From NCBI GenBank assembly GCA_020284085.1, contig JACEVL010000420.1, forward strand, positions 1,102,501-1,166,500: DNA of 64,000 nt. Direction: 5' to 3'. The notes under the pieces were generated by a model. The model ran no database searches, was not told the DNA's origin, and saw only the letters and a list, made by a program, of their open reading frames with translations. How positions within the stretch are numbered: position 1 is the stretch's first letter; each line of letters begins with the position of its first letter. The stretch is from Aporrectodea caliginosa (Eukaryota; Annelida; Clitellata; Crassiclitellata; Lumbricidae). Shown piece after piece: positions 9,957-21,158 of this stretch. Position numbers and translations under genes: made by a program.

Positions 9957-10580
9957 TTCTCGAACTTACTGGCCACACAGGTGGATCAGCTCATTTTGAA
10001 TCAACGGACTTATGTACCGGGCTTAGCGTGGAACAGATGACGTTAGATTACGTCGGTGATAGCGTCCATCTGCGATCGAAATTTCGTAAGTGCCACGAAA
10101 TTTCCAGTCCTAAACGTCTTCTTGTTCAGTGCACCGTTGTTTCATGCACATAACCCTCTGCTAAATCCACATTTCCTGTTCTGTCTCTCAACTTCCACTA
10201 GGCAACTATCTCTCACCGGATCGATTTCCTGCTTCATCTAAGCCGTCTAGAACATTCTAGACGAAATTTCGACATCAACCACAGCCATCTTATTTTTAGA
10301 TACCCAGGAGCCTTTGCACCTGCGACTGAAGCCAAATGTCTTCGGTGCGCTGTTGGTATATCTAGGGCGACGACTGCAGCCGCCAACCAATGGCTTCCGT
10401 TTACGGAGAGAAGCCATCTGCAAATGGTTTCAAAATCCAATCTCAATGCAATCCGAAGAAACGAGACGCCATCGTCAACGAAATTTATTACAATTTGTCA
10501 CGCCTGTGTACGATCTACACAGTGCGTTTCCTAATGGAGTAATAAAACTATACTATACTTACTTACACGCTCAATAATGT
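9957..10580 (+). other. Coding-looking remnant beside the transposon
   Basis: Two pieces look exon-like. The first, up to 10085, is open (GHTGGSAHFESTDLCTGLSV...LRSKF) and ends at a perfect donor GTAAGT (10086). The second starts after a pyrimidine tract and TTCCACTAG at 10202 and is open for about 110 codons to a stop at 10534 in one frame, or to 10261 in the frame the donor would dictate. I recognise no family. The end near 10540-10577 (AATAAAACTATACTATACTT) resembles the tail of the local SINE-like repeats, so this may be a retroposed or repeat-derived piece and not a gene. Confidence 0.3.
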
Positions 10581-10780
10581 CGTGCACAACACGAAAGCTT
10601 ATACACTGTTAATAGAAAAAGCGACTCTAAGGAAATGTCATAAATAACCTCCATACAAAATTAATGTTTTTAATTAAATTCGGAAAACAGCCAATTCTAC
10701 TGTTACGTTTTACGTCTTAAATGATACTTTGTGCTAAAAATATCTCTTCGCCGATTTATACCGACATAAAGTATATACCG

Positions 10781-10798
10781 AATATATATATATATGTA

Positions 10799-10862
<64 letters not shown>
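10781..10862. repeat. (TA)n microsatellite
   Basis: About 80 bp of nearly pure alternating TA. Confidence 0.95.
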
Positions 10863-10864
<2 letters not shown>

Positions 10865-11226
10865 GTGTTTATCAATTGGCCGAAATGAACATAACCGCCA
10901 CCAATTCCAAACTTGATGGCTTAACATTTTTGGGGTCATCTCTTAATTAAGGTCATTAGATAGGATTATCACACACAGGTAACGAAACAATAGCATTCAA
11001 AGAGTTGACACATTTTGTTACTACAAAAGCTGACAAGACACCAATTTCTCACAGAAGAAAACATGGCAATCATGACCTTAGTGCAGATAACTAGACGCAA
11101 TGATGGCAAACCAAAATTAGATGTGGTTGCAAAAGAATGCTGTAGTTGTACCATGTTGTGCCTTCAACAGGAGCTACATAAATTTCAGATACATACAAAC
11201 ATTATACAGCATACCGCTGCAATATA
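10863..11226. other. Unannotated spacer
   Basis: No recognised gene. Short open frames on both strands have no family resemblance that I can see. Confidence 0.4.
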
Positions 11227-11320
11227 CGTGAGGCACAGTAGCCGACTGGTTAGTGCACTTGGCTTCTAACATGGAGAGTACAGGTTCCCCTGAAACAGTT
11301 TAACTGTGTAAGTAAGTCTT
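11227..11320 (+). mobile_element. SINE family I head fragment
   Basis: Starts GGCACAGTAGCCGACTGGTT and has the B-box-like ACAGGTTCCCC about 45 bases on. This is the same tRNA-derived head as the longer copies at 16549 and 59945, cut off after the promoter region. Confidence 0.5.
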
Positions 11321-11929
11321 TAACTCAAACTGCTTTTAGGTCAGATTCAATGATCCTTAGCAGGTAGTAAATGCCAAATGATAGTAATAATAACACATAT
11401 ACATGTATTGTGCTTCATTGTGCTCCACAAACTGGCCATGTAAAATTAACATACATAATTCACAAAGAAAAGCTTACTGTGAAGACAGGGCTCCATTATG
11501 ACCCGCAAATGTTGACTCGTAATGGCCCATATGAGCCTCATATGGAATATTGTCCTAAAATCACCAAGTCTTCAACATATTGAATAATACTGCTGGTTGG
11601 AGTTGTAACCACATAATTATTATATCAAAATTAAAGAACAAGCAAATTAGCTGCTCAACAGGAAACATAAAAAAATTACTGACAGCCAATATCGGAGAAA
11701 AAACTAATTTCCTTTCTCAACAGCAAAACCAAAGCCATCTATGTTATCAATAATTTTGCATCAAAACGTAAACCTCAACGGTGTGAATTAAAACCAGAGA
11801 GTTCTGTCCAATACTTTTTCCAATTCCACTAGCAGATTGTTACTTTTAAACACAAAAAAAATGTTATCACATTATTTCCACCCATAATCAGAGACAATTA
11901 ATTTCAACACTGATAGGAATTTTCAGTCA
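11321..11929. other. 3' flank of the zinc-finger gene
   Basis: Lies immediately downstream of the minus-strand stop at 11930, so part is probably 3' UTR. I see no canonical AATAAA on the minus strand here. The 70-codon open frame at 11371-11583 has no recognisable features. Confidence 0.4.
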
Positions 11930-14900
11930 CTAATTAAACGACGGTGATTGTCGTAGAGCCGGGTCTGTGGGACCGGTCGACGAAGTAGCAGCCATCCCTG
12001 TTGCTCTATTTCGAGCGAGTCTCCCATCTCCAATACCTCGAGTGGCATGACGAGTAAGAGGCAGAGAAAAATGCCTTGCCGTTTGCAATTTGAGTTCATC
12101 AGATCGACCGTTACCCAATCCAGATGTTGACAGCAATGACGAAGATGATGAACATGATGACGAGAACAGCTCCTTAGATTTTGCCATAGAATCGGCGAAA
12201 GTACCGCGAGACGCAGAGAACACGCCCTCGCTGCTGGAAAAGGTTTTAATACTGTCACAGACAAAACTATCACGGGTCGATTTCTGTTCGGAAGAAGAAG
12301 CAAAGAATTTTGAGTCATCGCTGCGACTGTCACGATCAAATCCGTTTACAACGGATGTGCTTATATCCAGCGCATTGCCACGGATAACCGATCTTTCCGA
12401 GAGTTTACCCGTTGTGCGGTATCGCTCCATGCGCGGATCTTGCAAAAACGTTGGATTGCTGGATTCAACACCAGGTGGCAGATGTGGACAGTGACTTTCA
12501 TCAAGGTCAATTGGTTCAAGTGTTTTATTCCATGGCTCTTGGTGGATTGGGTCAAATCCAAGATCGTTGTTGGCCAGTGGCATTTGTCCAGGAATAGTCT
12601 GGGTATGCCTCAAATTTTCTGCACCGTAGAATGGAATCGGTGCCGGTCCATTTTCTCCCAAAATCCTGCAACAATACAATCATAATTAACTAAACTAACA
12701 TGGCAAGGTGTTACTGTTGCTCATTCTGGTATTGTGTGAATTTAGCAATGACTAGCACATACCCAATGTGACTCCAATGTACATAACAGTTTGAATTACA
12801 ACAATGTACAGGACATGTTATTTACTGCACTCTTTACTGTATACCCAGTTGTTTACTGCTTGCCCCGCTCTTTCGTGTTTATCCCATTGTTTAATGTTCA
12901 TCCCATTGTTTACCGTTAACCACATTGTTTATTGTTTACCAACATTTTTAATGTATACTCCATGTTTGCTTTCTTTCCCATACTCCCTTCACACTGTATT
13001 CAGGATCTTAATGTTTTAATTGTAAACTATTTATAATTGATATGTAGACCTACCAAGGAGGTCAGACATAGTACATGTGTTAAGCTGTGTGAGACATGCA
13101 AAAAGTTAAATGTGGAAATCTGAAAAATGAAATGTGAAAGTACCTTGGAGTTTCATTAATCGTTGTTACTGGTGGAAGATTTGGACCATTCATCGGTTGG
13201 CTGAGGTCTGAAGGAGTCGAAGATGAACCGCAGTTTGGAATTCCATCATTCAGCGACTGAAATCAAGAAACAGAAATCTGCAAATGTGCACCTTTCAAGT
13301 TACATAAAATTGAAATGAAAAAAAAACAACAATTCAAAAATCCTTAAAATAGCACAACAAAATTAGGGCCCACATGCAGGATTACTAAGATTGGTATTTG
13401 AACTTTGTTGAGTCACGAACATTGCAGTGTTTTTGCAGCTTTTTAAAGTTCAAAGATTTAAACACAGATCCACAATAGTTGGCCAGCAGTTACAGCTGGC
13501 CTAGACTAGATTCTTGTAGTCTGGAATTCACTTGTCATCATGAAGACTCTGGTCCCTCTACTTGGAAACCTCATCTGGACTTTATCAAATACCTCAGTAC
13601 CTGTCAGATGGTAGATAGTGTCACCACAAAGATCTAACTTGCAGGTCTCATCTTCAAGGACAAATATTTATGGATGGATTACCTTATTATAGTAAATTTG
13701 AATGTAATAATAATAATAATATTCTTTATTTGACAAATGTGAAGTTATGCAATTGAAACAATTCACAAGAACACAAATGACAGAAGACATAAATCTCAAC
13801 TACTTTAGAAGCCTACAAAGATCTGCCCTACGGACCTCGAACTCGGTACCTTGCTCTCTATGCCAGTGTGTTATCCAATGCGATATCGGCCCCCAAGGAT
13901 TTGTTTAGAAGTGACTATCAATTGAAGCCTTGTGAACAACGATAATGGTAGAAGTTTCCCTCATATCAGAATAGACAGAAAAAACTCACCTTCTCAAGCA
14001 GTGGTCTCGTTTCGTCTGTCAGCGGCTGGTGGGAAAATCGGCATGCATCGCCTTGCGTGCACGAACGAAAGACGTGGAAGAATTTACAGGGCCAATCGTT
14101 GTGATAGTAGATGCAGCTTGGTCCTTTCTCACAGACGCTCATGATGTAGAATTTGCACAGCTCCGGCTTCTTTTGCGGCACAAAGTCGTGACTGAACGGA
14201 CATTCGTCACCCTAGAAATCACACAGCGTTTCAATCAATCAATCAATCAAACTGTTTTATTGATTACCATGGAACATAGCATAGTGATAAGAGGAAGTGC
14301 ATTAATTAAATCAATAATAAAACAGAACATGTCAAGTTAACATATAAGAGGCACAGTAGTAGTTTCTTTACTGTTCTTTACTGTAGTAGTAGTAACATTA
14401 ATTAACTGTACAGTAAAGAAACTACTACTGTGTCCTCCTCATAACACACAATGTTACAAGAGAAATTCTTGTGCAATGTCATCAGATTCCAGTTTTAATT
14501 CAACAGCCGTCAACTGCAGCATTGTGTACTGTGGAGGTTTTCAAACGAGATTAGATTAGCAAGGCCGACCTTGGTGCAATTTCCATAAGAGAAGAAGCGA
14601 CATTGAAGCTTCTTCTGAACGGAAACCCGATCCTTTTCCTTCTCCAGTTGCTGTCGTAGCTTCTCCTTGTAAAATTTCGCCTTCTCGATTTTCTTTCTCT
14701 GTTTGTTGCTCAGCGGTTTTCGCGCATTTGGGTTGACGTTGACTGGCTGCAGTTTCTCAAATATTTCCTACGAACAATAATAATTCATCCATGTGTATCA
14801 AACAAAAGCTAGGTAGCAATTGTGCAATCAACTACCTCCTAAATATCTGCAGGTAATGTAATTATAAATCTATATGGCACCCTTAACCAGTTTGTCAGAA

Positions 14901-17900
14901 TCAGTGGAGTTGTTTGCAGGCTCTTAAAATTTAACTTTAAATGTTTATTAAATTTATTAAATTTTTATACATAATCAACTGGCCATCATTTACAACAAAA
15001 GGTGAAGTTAAAATATTTTATACTGATCCCCATGTGACGAAAAACAAACAAGTATGCAACGCCAATACGAAAGACAATAAAGCTAAAATGTATAAATACA
15101 TTACTGACACTACTGCTGAGCGAGCAAATGAAACAAGACAAGGCAAGCAGGTGCAAGAACCATCTTTGCTTGTTAACAGGAAGGAAAACGTCCGATAAAT
15201 ACCTCTTTTTCTGTGGCAGCAACATTTGGATCGATGAAACCACAGGGCATCATTGGCATTAGCGTTGGGATGTTGTTCCTTGCAATTAGTTCACCGCCAT
15301 TCAACCTACGAAATGAATACTTTTCAGCTTACTTCAGTATACAAACGTTCTATATCACCAATTTCTAAATGTGCCACTTCCATCGTTCATGCCAGTGGCG
15401 TACAACATCATCGACAACTAGAAATCTTAAGTTTTCCTACACCAAACCTGACCTAGAAGTTCAGAAAACATATAAGAAGCATCATGTGTGTGGCCAAATT
15501 GTGGACAAGCCATTATCCAGCGCATCCCTGACAAAAAGGAAGCTATAACACTGAAGCAGTTGAGGAAAGCAAATGATCTAATAAATTGTGAACAATTTTT
15601 TTAAACAATAAAGGGACTGCCCTTATCAAAGAATGATTTTGGGAACAAATGGTTACCAGAATGACCCCAGAGGATAACCTTCCAAACATGTGCAGCACTG
15701 CCTCTAATTGTTAAAAACTGCAGAAAAGTTAGAATTCACTACGCATATTCCAAAACATGCACTAAAGAGATAATCCATTTTTACTCTATAAAACCGTTTA
15801 AGAGAAATGAACTTCGGACTAATGCTTTAACAAATTCTCATATTTTCTTCAAGAAATTACAAACATACCTTGGAATTTTGTTTGGTGGTCCATTGTAATT
15901 AGACGGTCTCTTGAACGCCCCTCCCGGTCCACCGTTGTTCAGATTGTGCGGGACCATGTGATAGTTCTGACCTCTCCCTCTGCCACCACGAGATCGATTG
16001 TTGGAATTTCTTGAACGAAACAGCTCTTCATATGAGATGATCTCCCTCTGATGAGTCGAGACTTTGGCACCGTTGACAAGGTTACTCGCTGCTGATGCAG
16101 CCAGATCAGTCCACCCTCGTGCAAATGGGTCGTGCATCTCGGCATCGTCTACCAGCTTCTTGTCGTAATCAACATATTCGTGCACCTGTTAATTAAGTCA
16201 TCCCCGACACTTAGAGATGTACACAACTCCTAATGCAGATGAAACAATGCTTACAGGCAGGGACCTCTGAAATTTTGGTCAGGGCTTCTGTAGCTCAAAG
16301 TTTGGGTGAAAAGTTGTTTGAAAAGTCTGTATAACTACAAGTACATGAGGAATCCTCTCAACTGATGGCAACCTCAGAGATTTCATCATTCAGATTAAAC
16401 GTGGCTTATGGTGATTAAGAAAACTTACCTAAAGATACCAGAATTGAGTAGCAAACAAGTCACTCAGCCAGCAAAGACAGGATGCCGAGAATAAGCCTGC
16501 AACGTCAGAAACTGTAAAATGCATTGTTAAAATGTGAAGTCTGATTATATATATGGGACACACTGCCCGACTGGTTAGAGCGCTCGCCCTGTAATGCGGA
16601 AAGTACGGGTTGAGCCTCCCGGAGACGGTCCCTGTGTAGGGACCTTGAGCAAGTTCTTCACCCACAATTGCTCAGCACCATCAATTGATGCTGGTCATTA
16701 GATAGTGGCACTTAACAAGTGCATCATAAAATAATAATATCCTATAATTGAGAACATGGACTCCAGGCATTGATGCATAAATGTAAGTGAACATTTATAT
16801 ATCACTTTTAAGAACCCTATAAAGGCACAATATAAAAGTTCAATATTTCTTTAGGATGGGGTCTTATTACAACACAAAATTGTTACAATATAGTGCTTGA
16901 TATTGCCACCAAAGATCGCACGCAGTACAATGTGATTTCGGTATAAACTGATACAGACAGACATATGGACAGACAGACAGACAGACGGCTTTTGTTATGC
17001 AAAGATACCTTTTTCTCAGAACCAGCAGATGATAGATTACTTGATTCAACGCCGACCGGCACAGTCTCCATTCTCGTTACGCTTTCAATATTATTCGGAC
17101 TAAACAAATGAAAACAAATATTCTTTGTTTTCATCGTCTTGTAAATTGAGGCACAAATTTAATGAAATGTTAATTCATAGTTAATTCAAAATTAATCTAA
17201 AATTTATTTTAACAAAATAATTAGATACAAAATGTAATTAAATGTTAATTCATAGTTAATACAAAAGTAATATAAAATTTATACAAAAAAATAATGAGAT
17301 CAAAAATCTAATGAAATGTTAATTCATAGTTAATTCAATATTAATCTTAAAAAAAATTTTTAATTTTAAAATTAGATAAAAAATTTAATGAAATTAATTC
17401 ATTGTTAATTTAAAATTAATCTAAAATAAAAAATTAATCAGATCAATGGCCAACCTTGGAGCTTCATTCGAATGTGCCACAGATTGTAGTCCATTCAAGG
17501 AGGTCGAGGCACTTCCATTGTTTGGCCTCTCCTGACTCGGGTCTGGTCTTCCCCTCCACCGCGCATTTTTTCGGAATATCCTTGGATTCATAAGTTCGTC
17601 ATAACAGACGACTTCTCGTTGGGATGAAGATGTTGGTTCAGATTCATGGTTCCTGGCTGCTGAGGTAGAAGCATCATTCCACATCCACTGAGACGAGTCC
17701 AACAGGTGGGCTTCTTCAGCCGTCTTTTTGTCGTAGTCGATGTATTCGTGTATCTGTCAATCAACACCAAAACATGGCATAGTGACATCATGAATATTAT
17801 ATAACTGCAGTCAATGAATAATATAAATATCAGTGCATCTGTTCATTCACGCTAAAAAGTGCCACAGTAACATCATGAATGTGTGTCAGTGTGTAGGCAC

Positions 17901-20900
17901 AGTTGCACACATATGCATAAATACATACATATATGCATATACCGGTACATACACATATACAAACATATATACATACATACACTGGACCTCTATTAAGGTT
18001 AGATTTTTTAAGGAAATCTGTACAATAATGAGGTCCCATTTAAAACACCGAGTTAACTTTGGGATCGCCTGTACATGCTGGATATATGACGGCCTTAGAA
18101 TCATGACAATATAACGTAACAATAAATATTGCATAACAAAATATCTTAGCATCACATGTTGTAAGGTGGACTTGATAAAGTGGAGTCTCACTAGAACAAC
18201 TTTCCATGCTAGCCAATATCCATTCATCTGGTATCAACCAAAAGCAATAGTATCCAACAGCTCCCATGTCATTATCGCTCAAGCTGTTTCAACTAACTTT
18301 CATGCAACTATTCATTCACTGACATGCAGTTTCAATTTCCGCCAATCAGAAATCAAGCCGTAAAGAAGCATCTTATGAGCAGGCTATGGTGTCGCATAAT
18401 GTCACGCAGCAATTCCTAAAATGCTTTTAACCATAGTTGTTAAAAACGATCAAATCAAAATAAAAAACGGAAAAAAACGTCGTTTTATTGAAAAAAATTA
18501 AAAACGGAAAAACGAGAAAAAAACAAAAAGAAAATAATTTGACTTTTCTACACCTTTTACTGTATTTTAAAATTAAAACCTTGTTTACAATTTAATTTTA
18601 ATTAGCAAATAACATAACTTTATTAGTAAACACCAAGTAACAGTAATCTATAACAATTATTTTCTTTTTCATAAGATTTAGTTTGGTTTAAAAAGAATTC
18701 GAGAAATTAAAAATATTGAAATCTTTTCAATTACATTGTGTAAATTAAAATTGTAAACATAAGTCCTCATCAATCCATGCAGACATAAGCAACTAAAAAC
18801 TAAACTTTGCAAGTATAAAGTGTACTTATTTAAAAAGTAGGTGTACTTACAATTCTGACTTATATAAGAACTTGATAATGGAGTAATATCCGTCAGTTTA
18901 TCAGTCAATCAGAGATTACTGAGTACAAAGACAACATTTCGCATTTTGGATAACATAGAAATTCAAATAACTTTTATAAATTTTATTTCCTGTAGCTGTT
19001 TATTTCAACTGATGGCACTAAATAGTGATGTAAATTATGTGAATCCTTGCACGGACGGAGACAACGTGAACTTCTTAAAGGATATCAGACAAAAATAAAA
19101 TCCAAACAAAATAGTAACAGACAGTTAATAAATAAATAAAGTTACATAAAAAATAAAAAACGGAAAAAAACGAGACGAGAAATAAAAAACAAAAAAAACG
19201 ACGTTTTTGGGAAAAATAAAAAACGAAAAAAACGTTTTTTACAACGTTAATTTAAACATTGACCGCCAGGTACGAGTTAACTCGTACTTGAATGGTATTG
19301 CCGAGACGCCAGGTACGAGTTAACTCGTACTTCAAATATACAGAGGATATAGGCGTGCTGGCAATAAAGGCTGCCTCTGGTAATGATAGCTCAGATTCCG
19401 AGTCTGGCCCTGGCTTGTCGATGCTTTTCGACAGGGCTGATGCGTGTCAAATTTACGCTAGGGATGCCTCGTGTCAAATTTACGATAGGGCTGCCATGTT
19501 TCATGTTGCCCGGCAGTCAAACTGAACGGTACCCACTTTGCCCGCAGGTGTATTTTATTGGGTGGAGGAGACATCTCTGTAACAGTGAGTGCGGTTCTAT
19601 AGGGCTGTGGCGTACTGCTAATAAATGGTCCGGCGGTCAAAGTGTTAAGGGTCTCTTGGAAGAAAATGAAATGTCAGATTGCCGAGTGTTTAGAGATGAT
19701 CTGGAGTCACAAAACTTATATATGTATACATTTGAAAATTAAAATTTCACTTCAAGCCATATCTTGAAGAATGATTTATAACACTTAACAGCCAAAAAAC
19801 TACGAAATGCGTGTTTAAACTCTGATTAATGTAACATAATGTATTACTGATAAGTGCCGTTTAAACAAGATTTGAACCCAGGATACATATTATATGTTCC
19901 AAAAAGACTTGCACAGCAAAATCTTTAATCCTGGAGTCACTTTAAATTAATTGGATTCTCTAGAGATTTATTGAGCACCTTCAGCCACTCAGCGTAAAGA
20001 TTTTTGGGAAGTTATCTATACATACATGCCTCGGTTATCAAGCAGCATAACTAGGTATTGTTGCAAGTAAATTGCAAGTCTGGCTGGCTCATGTCCACGA
20101 CCTTGGACGTGCAATGGGCATATGACCGTTTCCACTTGAAGGTCCAAATAGTGGGAAATAAATAAGCTCCTTCCCTAAACTCCACTATAATGATGTGTGC
20201 AATCCTCACTCTTTTCATTTCACTTTACAAGCCTTAGTACTAACCGCGCATATATAAATGTCTAGTTACAAAACATCGCATTATTCGAGCACACAAAGAA
20301 GTCGTGCATGAAAGAAAATCAAGGAGAAACGTTAATCGAAATGACCTCGAAGCAACGTCTAACCTGTATCCGTTTATTTTGTTTCTTCTTCTTTTTCTTC
20401 TTTGGTGAAGTTTTATTACCTGCGACCTCACGATGATCATTAGTCAGTTTTATCTCACCTGTTGCAGACGGCACTTCTACTTCCGCAGGTTTCGTACTAC
20501 CATTCTCTGTCAAACACAAACAATGGTATTGTAATTGTAACGGAATTAAAAATTCATACAGTACCATTAAAAGAAAACACAAATTGTGCCAGCCAACATG
20601 ATGCTAAATATAATTTCAACATGTGACAATGTGGTTGATCGAGAGTTTGAAGTGCAGCATGTAGGGCGTGGTTTTGAAGGGTGTGTAGTGAATCATTGAA
20701 ATCCAAATCCCAAATTGAATTTCCAACGGATCCCCGAAATGTATACCAGTACTGATACTAGATCTAAAAGGATATAGTCAAACTGGATGACTTTGATCAA
20801 TTTTGACACTTTGCATATATCTTTGTGATTTTCAGTTGTATATTACTGCACAAGCATCAACTGAAGTAGCCATAGCTGTATCAAATTTACATTTCCCATA

Positions 20901-21158
20901 CTTAAACTATAAAATACATTCATTGTATAACGCAAATTACAGAATTAATATATTTTACGTTAAAATAGCAAAACTGATCAAAGTCACTGTCACGATCAAT
21001 GTCACCCATTTGACGGTAACCAGTATCAATTTTTGTCTCAAACCTGTATTTGACTCTTTCTGGTTAGCTTCTGTCTGAGCTAGTTTCTTCTGATTTTCTT
21101 TGACGTCCTCAGCAACCAATGCCAGTGGCATCGCAAAAAGGCTCGCTAAATTTGCCAT
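11930..21158 (-). CDS. ZC3H4/6/8-type CCCH zinc-finger protein, ten exons
   Basis: Exons in transcript order: 21158-21044, 20506-20364, 17753-17455, 17099-17009, 16185-15869, 15305-15203, 14767-14570, 14211-13990, 13256-13144, 12665-11930. Every junction has AG/GT and phases match; the sum is 2337 nt, 778 residues. The start is MANLASLFAMPL. Next comes a lysine run (about residues 68-80), two related acidic/tyrosine segments encoded by duplicated exons (86-185 and 216-321), an RGG-like stretch, a basic coiled region (NKQRKKIEKAKFYKEKL) and three CCCH fingers at about 408-480 (CRFFSYGNC...CPFSH, CKFYIMSVCEKGPSCIYYH, CKFFHVFRSCTQGDACRFSH). A Ser-rich, low-complexity tail ends SPSFN. Finger spacing and the following LTDETRPLLEK match ZC3H4/ZC3H6/ZC3H8. 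ZC3H4 acts in termination of unproductive nuclear transcription and ZC3H8 in the little elongation complex. Which paralogue this is cannot be told here. An additional upstream exon is possible. Confidence 0.85.
12830..12965. repeat. Degenerate short tandem repeat in the last intron
   Basis: Variants of CCCATTGTTTA(A/C)(T/C)GTT recur about every 20 bp (TTTATCCCATTGTTTAATG, TTCATCCCATTGTTTACCG, AACCACATTGTTTATTG). It is probably a decayed minisatellite with no coding value. Confidence 0.6.
13695..13895 (-). mobile_element. SINE family III
   Basis: On the minus strand there is a tRNA-like head with CATTGGATAACACACTGGC and the B box GAGTTCGAGGTCC. A body follows, and the 3' end is marked on the plus strand by (AAT)n at 13705-13720. 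The tail motif ACAGAAGACATAAATC recurs at 50750, where a second, truncated copy lies. Confidence 0.65.
13990..14211 (-). CDS. Exon 8 of the zinc-finger gene: end of finger 1, fingers 2 and 3
   Basis: Phase 0 at both ends, acceptor GATTTCTAG and donor GTGAGT. It encodes GDECPFSHDFVPQKKPELCK, then the second finger and the third finger, and ends LTDETRPLLEK. All twelve Cys/His ligands of the three fingers are present across exons 7 and 8. The intron between them falls inside finger 1, between its second and third ligands. Confidence 0.9.
14222..14300 (-). mobile_element. (TCAA)n-tailed repeat fragment
   Basis: CAATCAATCAATCAATCAAACTGTTTTATTGATTACC resembles the start of a longer copy at 25484. 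This is probably the 3' end of a short retroposon on the minus strand. Confidence 0.4.
14352..14432. repeat. 23-bp perfect inverted repeat (hairpin) in an intron
   Basis: Arms 14352-14374 and 14410-14432 are exact complements (CACAGTAGTAGTTTC... / ...GAAACTACTACTGTG) with a 35-base loop that repeats part of the arm. It could fold in the pre-mRNA between the two finger exons. Confidence 0.8.
14570..14767 (-). CDS. Exon 7 of the zinc-finger gene: basic helix and start of finger 1
   Basis: Acceptor TTGTTCGTAG, donor AAG/GTCGGC, phase 0 to 0. It encodes EIFEKLQPVNVNPNARKPLS, then a long Lys/Arg/Glu-rich helix, and ends KKLQCRFFSYGNCTK with the first two cysteines of finger 1. Confidence 0.88.
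15869..16185 (-). CDS. Exon 5, second copy of the duplicated exon
   Basis: Encodes VHEYVDYDKKLVDDAEMHDP, then DLAASAASN, STHQREIISYEELFRSRNSN and an RGGRGRG segment. The acceptor is TTAATTAACAG and the donor a strong GTATGT. Enters in phase 0 and leaves in phase 2. The order of motifs matches exon 3 (17753-17455), showing a tandem exon duplication inside the gene. Confidence 0.88.
16549..16735 (+). mobile_element. SINE family I
   Basis: A tRNA-derived head with CCCGACTGGTTAGAGCGC and a B-box-like GGGTTGAGCCTCCC, then a body with GACCTTGAGCAAGTTCTTCA and CAATTGCTCAGCACC, and a tail of AATAATA. It is intronic. Other copies lie at 25118, 25232 (inverted), 59945 and 63773 (inverted). Confidence 0.75.
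17156..17425. repeat. AT-rich tandem repeat, about 80-bp unit
   Basis: Three to four copies of a unit containing AAATGTTAATTCATAGTTAA, separated by AATCTAAAAT-like spacers. It sits in the intron between the first copy of the duplicated exon and exon 4. Confidence 0.8.
17455..17753 (-). CDS. Exon 3, first copy of the duplicated exon
   Basis: Encodes IHEYIDYDKKTAEEAHLLDS, then DASTSAARN, SSQREVVCYDELMNPRIFRK and an R-rich stretch, and ends NEAP. It enters in phase 0 and leaves in phase 2 at donor GTTGGC, weaker than that of exon 5. Exon 4 (17099-17009, PNNIESVTRMETVPVG) runs phase 2 to 0, so exons 3-4-5-6 join in frame. Joining exon 3 straight to exon 6 is also in frame, so the exon 4+5 pair could be skipped. 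Confidence 0.88.
17895..17990. repeat. TA/CA-rich simple sequence
   Basis: Runs of CATACATATATGCATATAC and similar. Low complexity in an intron. Confidence 0.7.
18436..19246. mobile_element. Putative hAT-type non-autonomous element
   Basis: The left end AGTTGTTAAAAACG and right end CGTTTTTTACAAC are imperfect inverted repeats. Both subterminal zones are rich in AAAAACGG/AAAACGTCGTTTT runs, a common look of hAT ends. Interior is AT-rich with no coding sequence. I could not find a clean 8-bp duplication. Confidence 0.45.
19252..19648. mobile_element. piggyBac-like non-autonomous element at TTAA
   Basis: TTAA at 19252-19255 and 19645-19648 flank inverted ends ACATTGACCGCC and GGCGGTCAAAGTG (complement CACTTTGACCGCC). 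TTAA targets with CxxTTTGACCG-type ends are typical of piggyBac relatives. Near the left end a 43-bp unit is repeated twice, each holding the 18-bp perfect palindrome GTACGAGTTAACTCGTAC (19270-19287 and 19313-19330). A short acidic open frame (SGNDSSDSESG) inside recalls the N-termini of piggyBac transposases, but no catalytic part is present. Confidence 0.7.

Noticed and set aside
15869..17753. Duplicated exons as strictly mutually exclusive exons
   Set aside because: Exon 3 cannot join exon 5 directly in frame, which first suggested exclusivity, but exon 4 (phase 2 to 0) lies between them and makes sequential splicing in frame.
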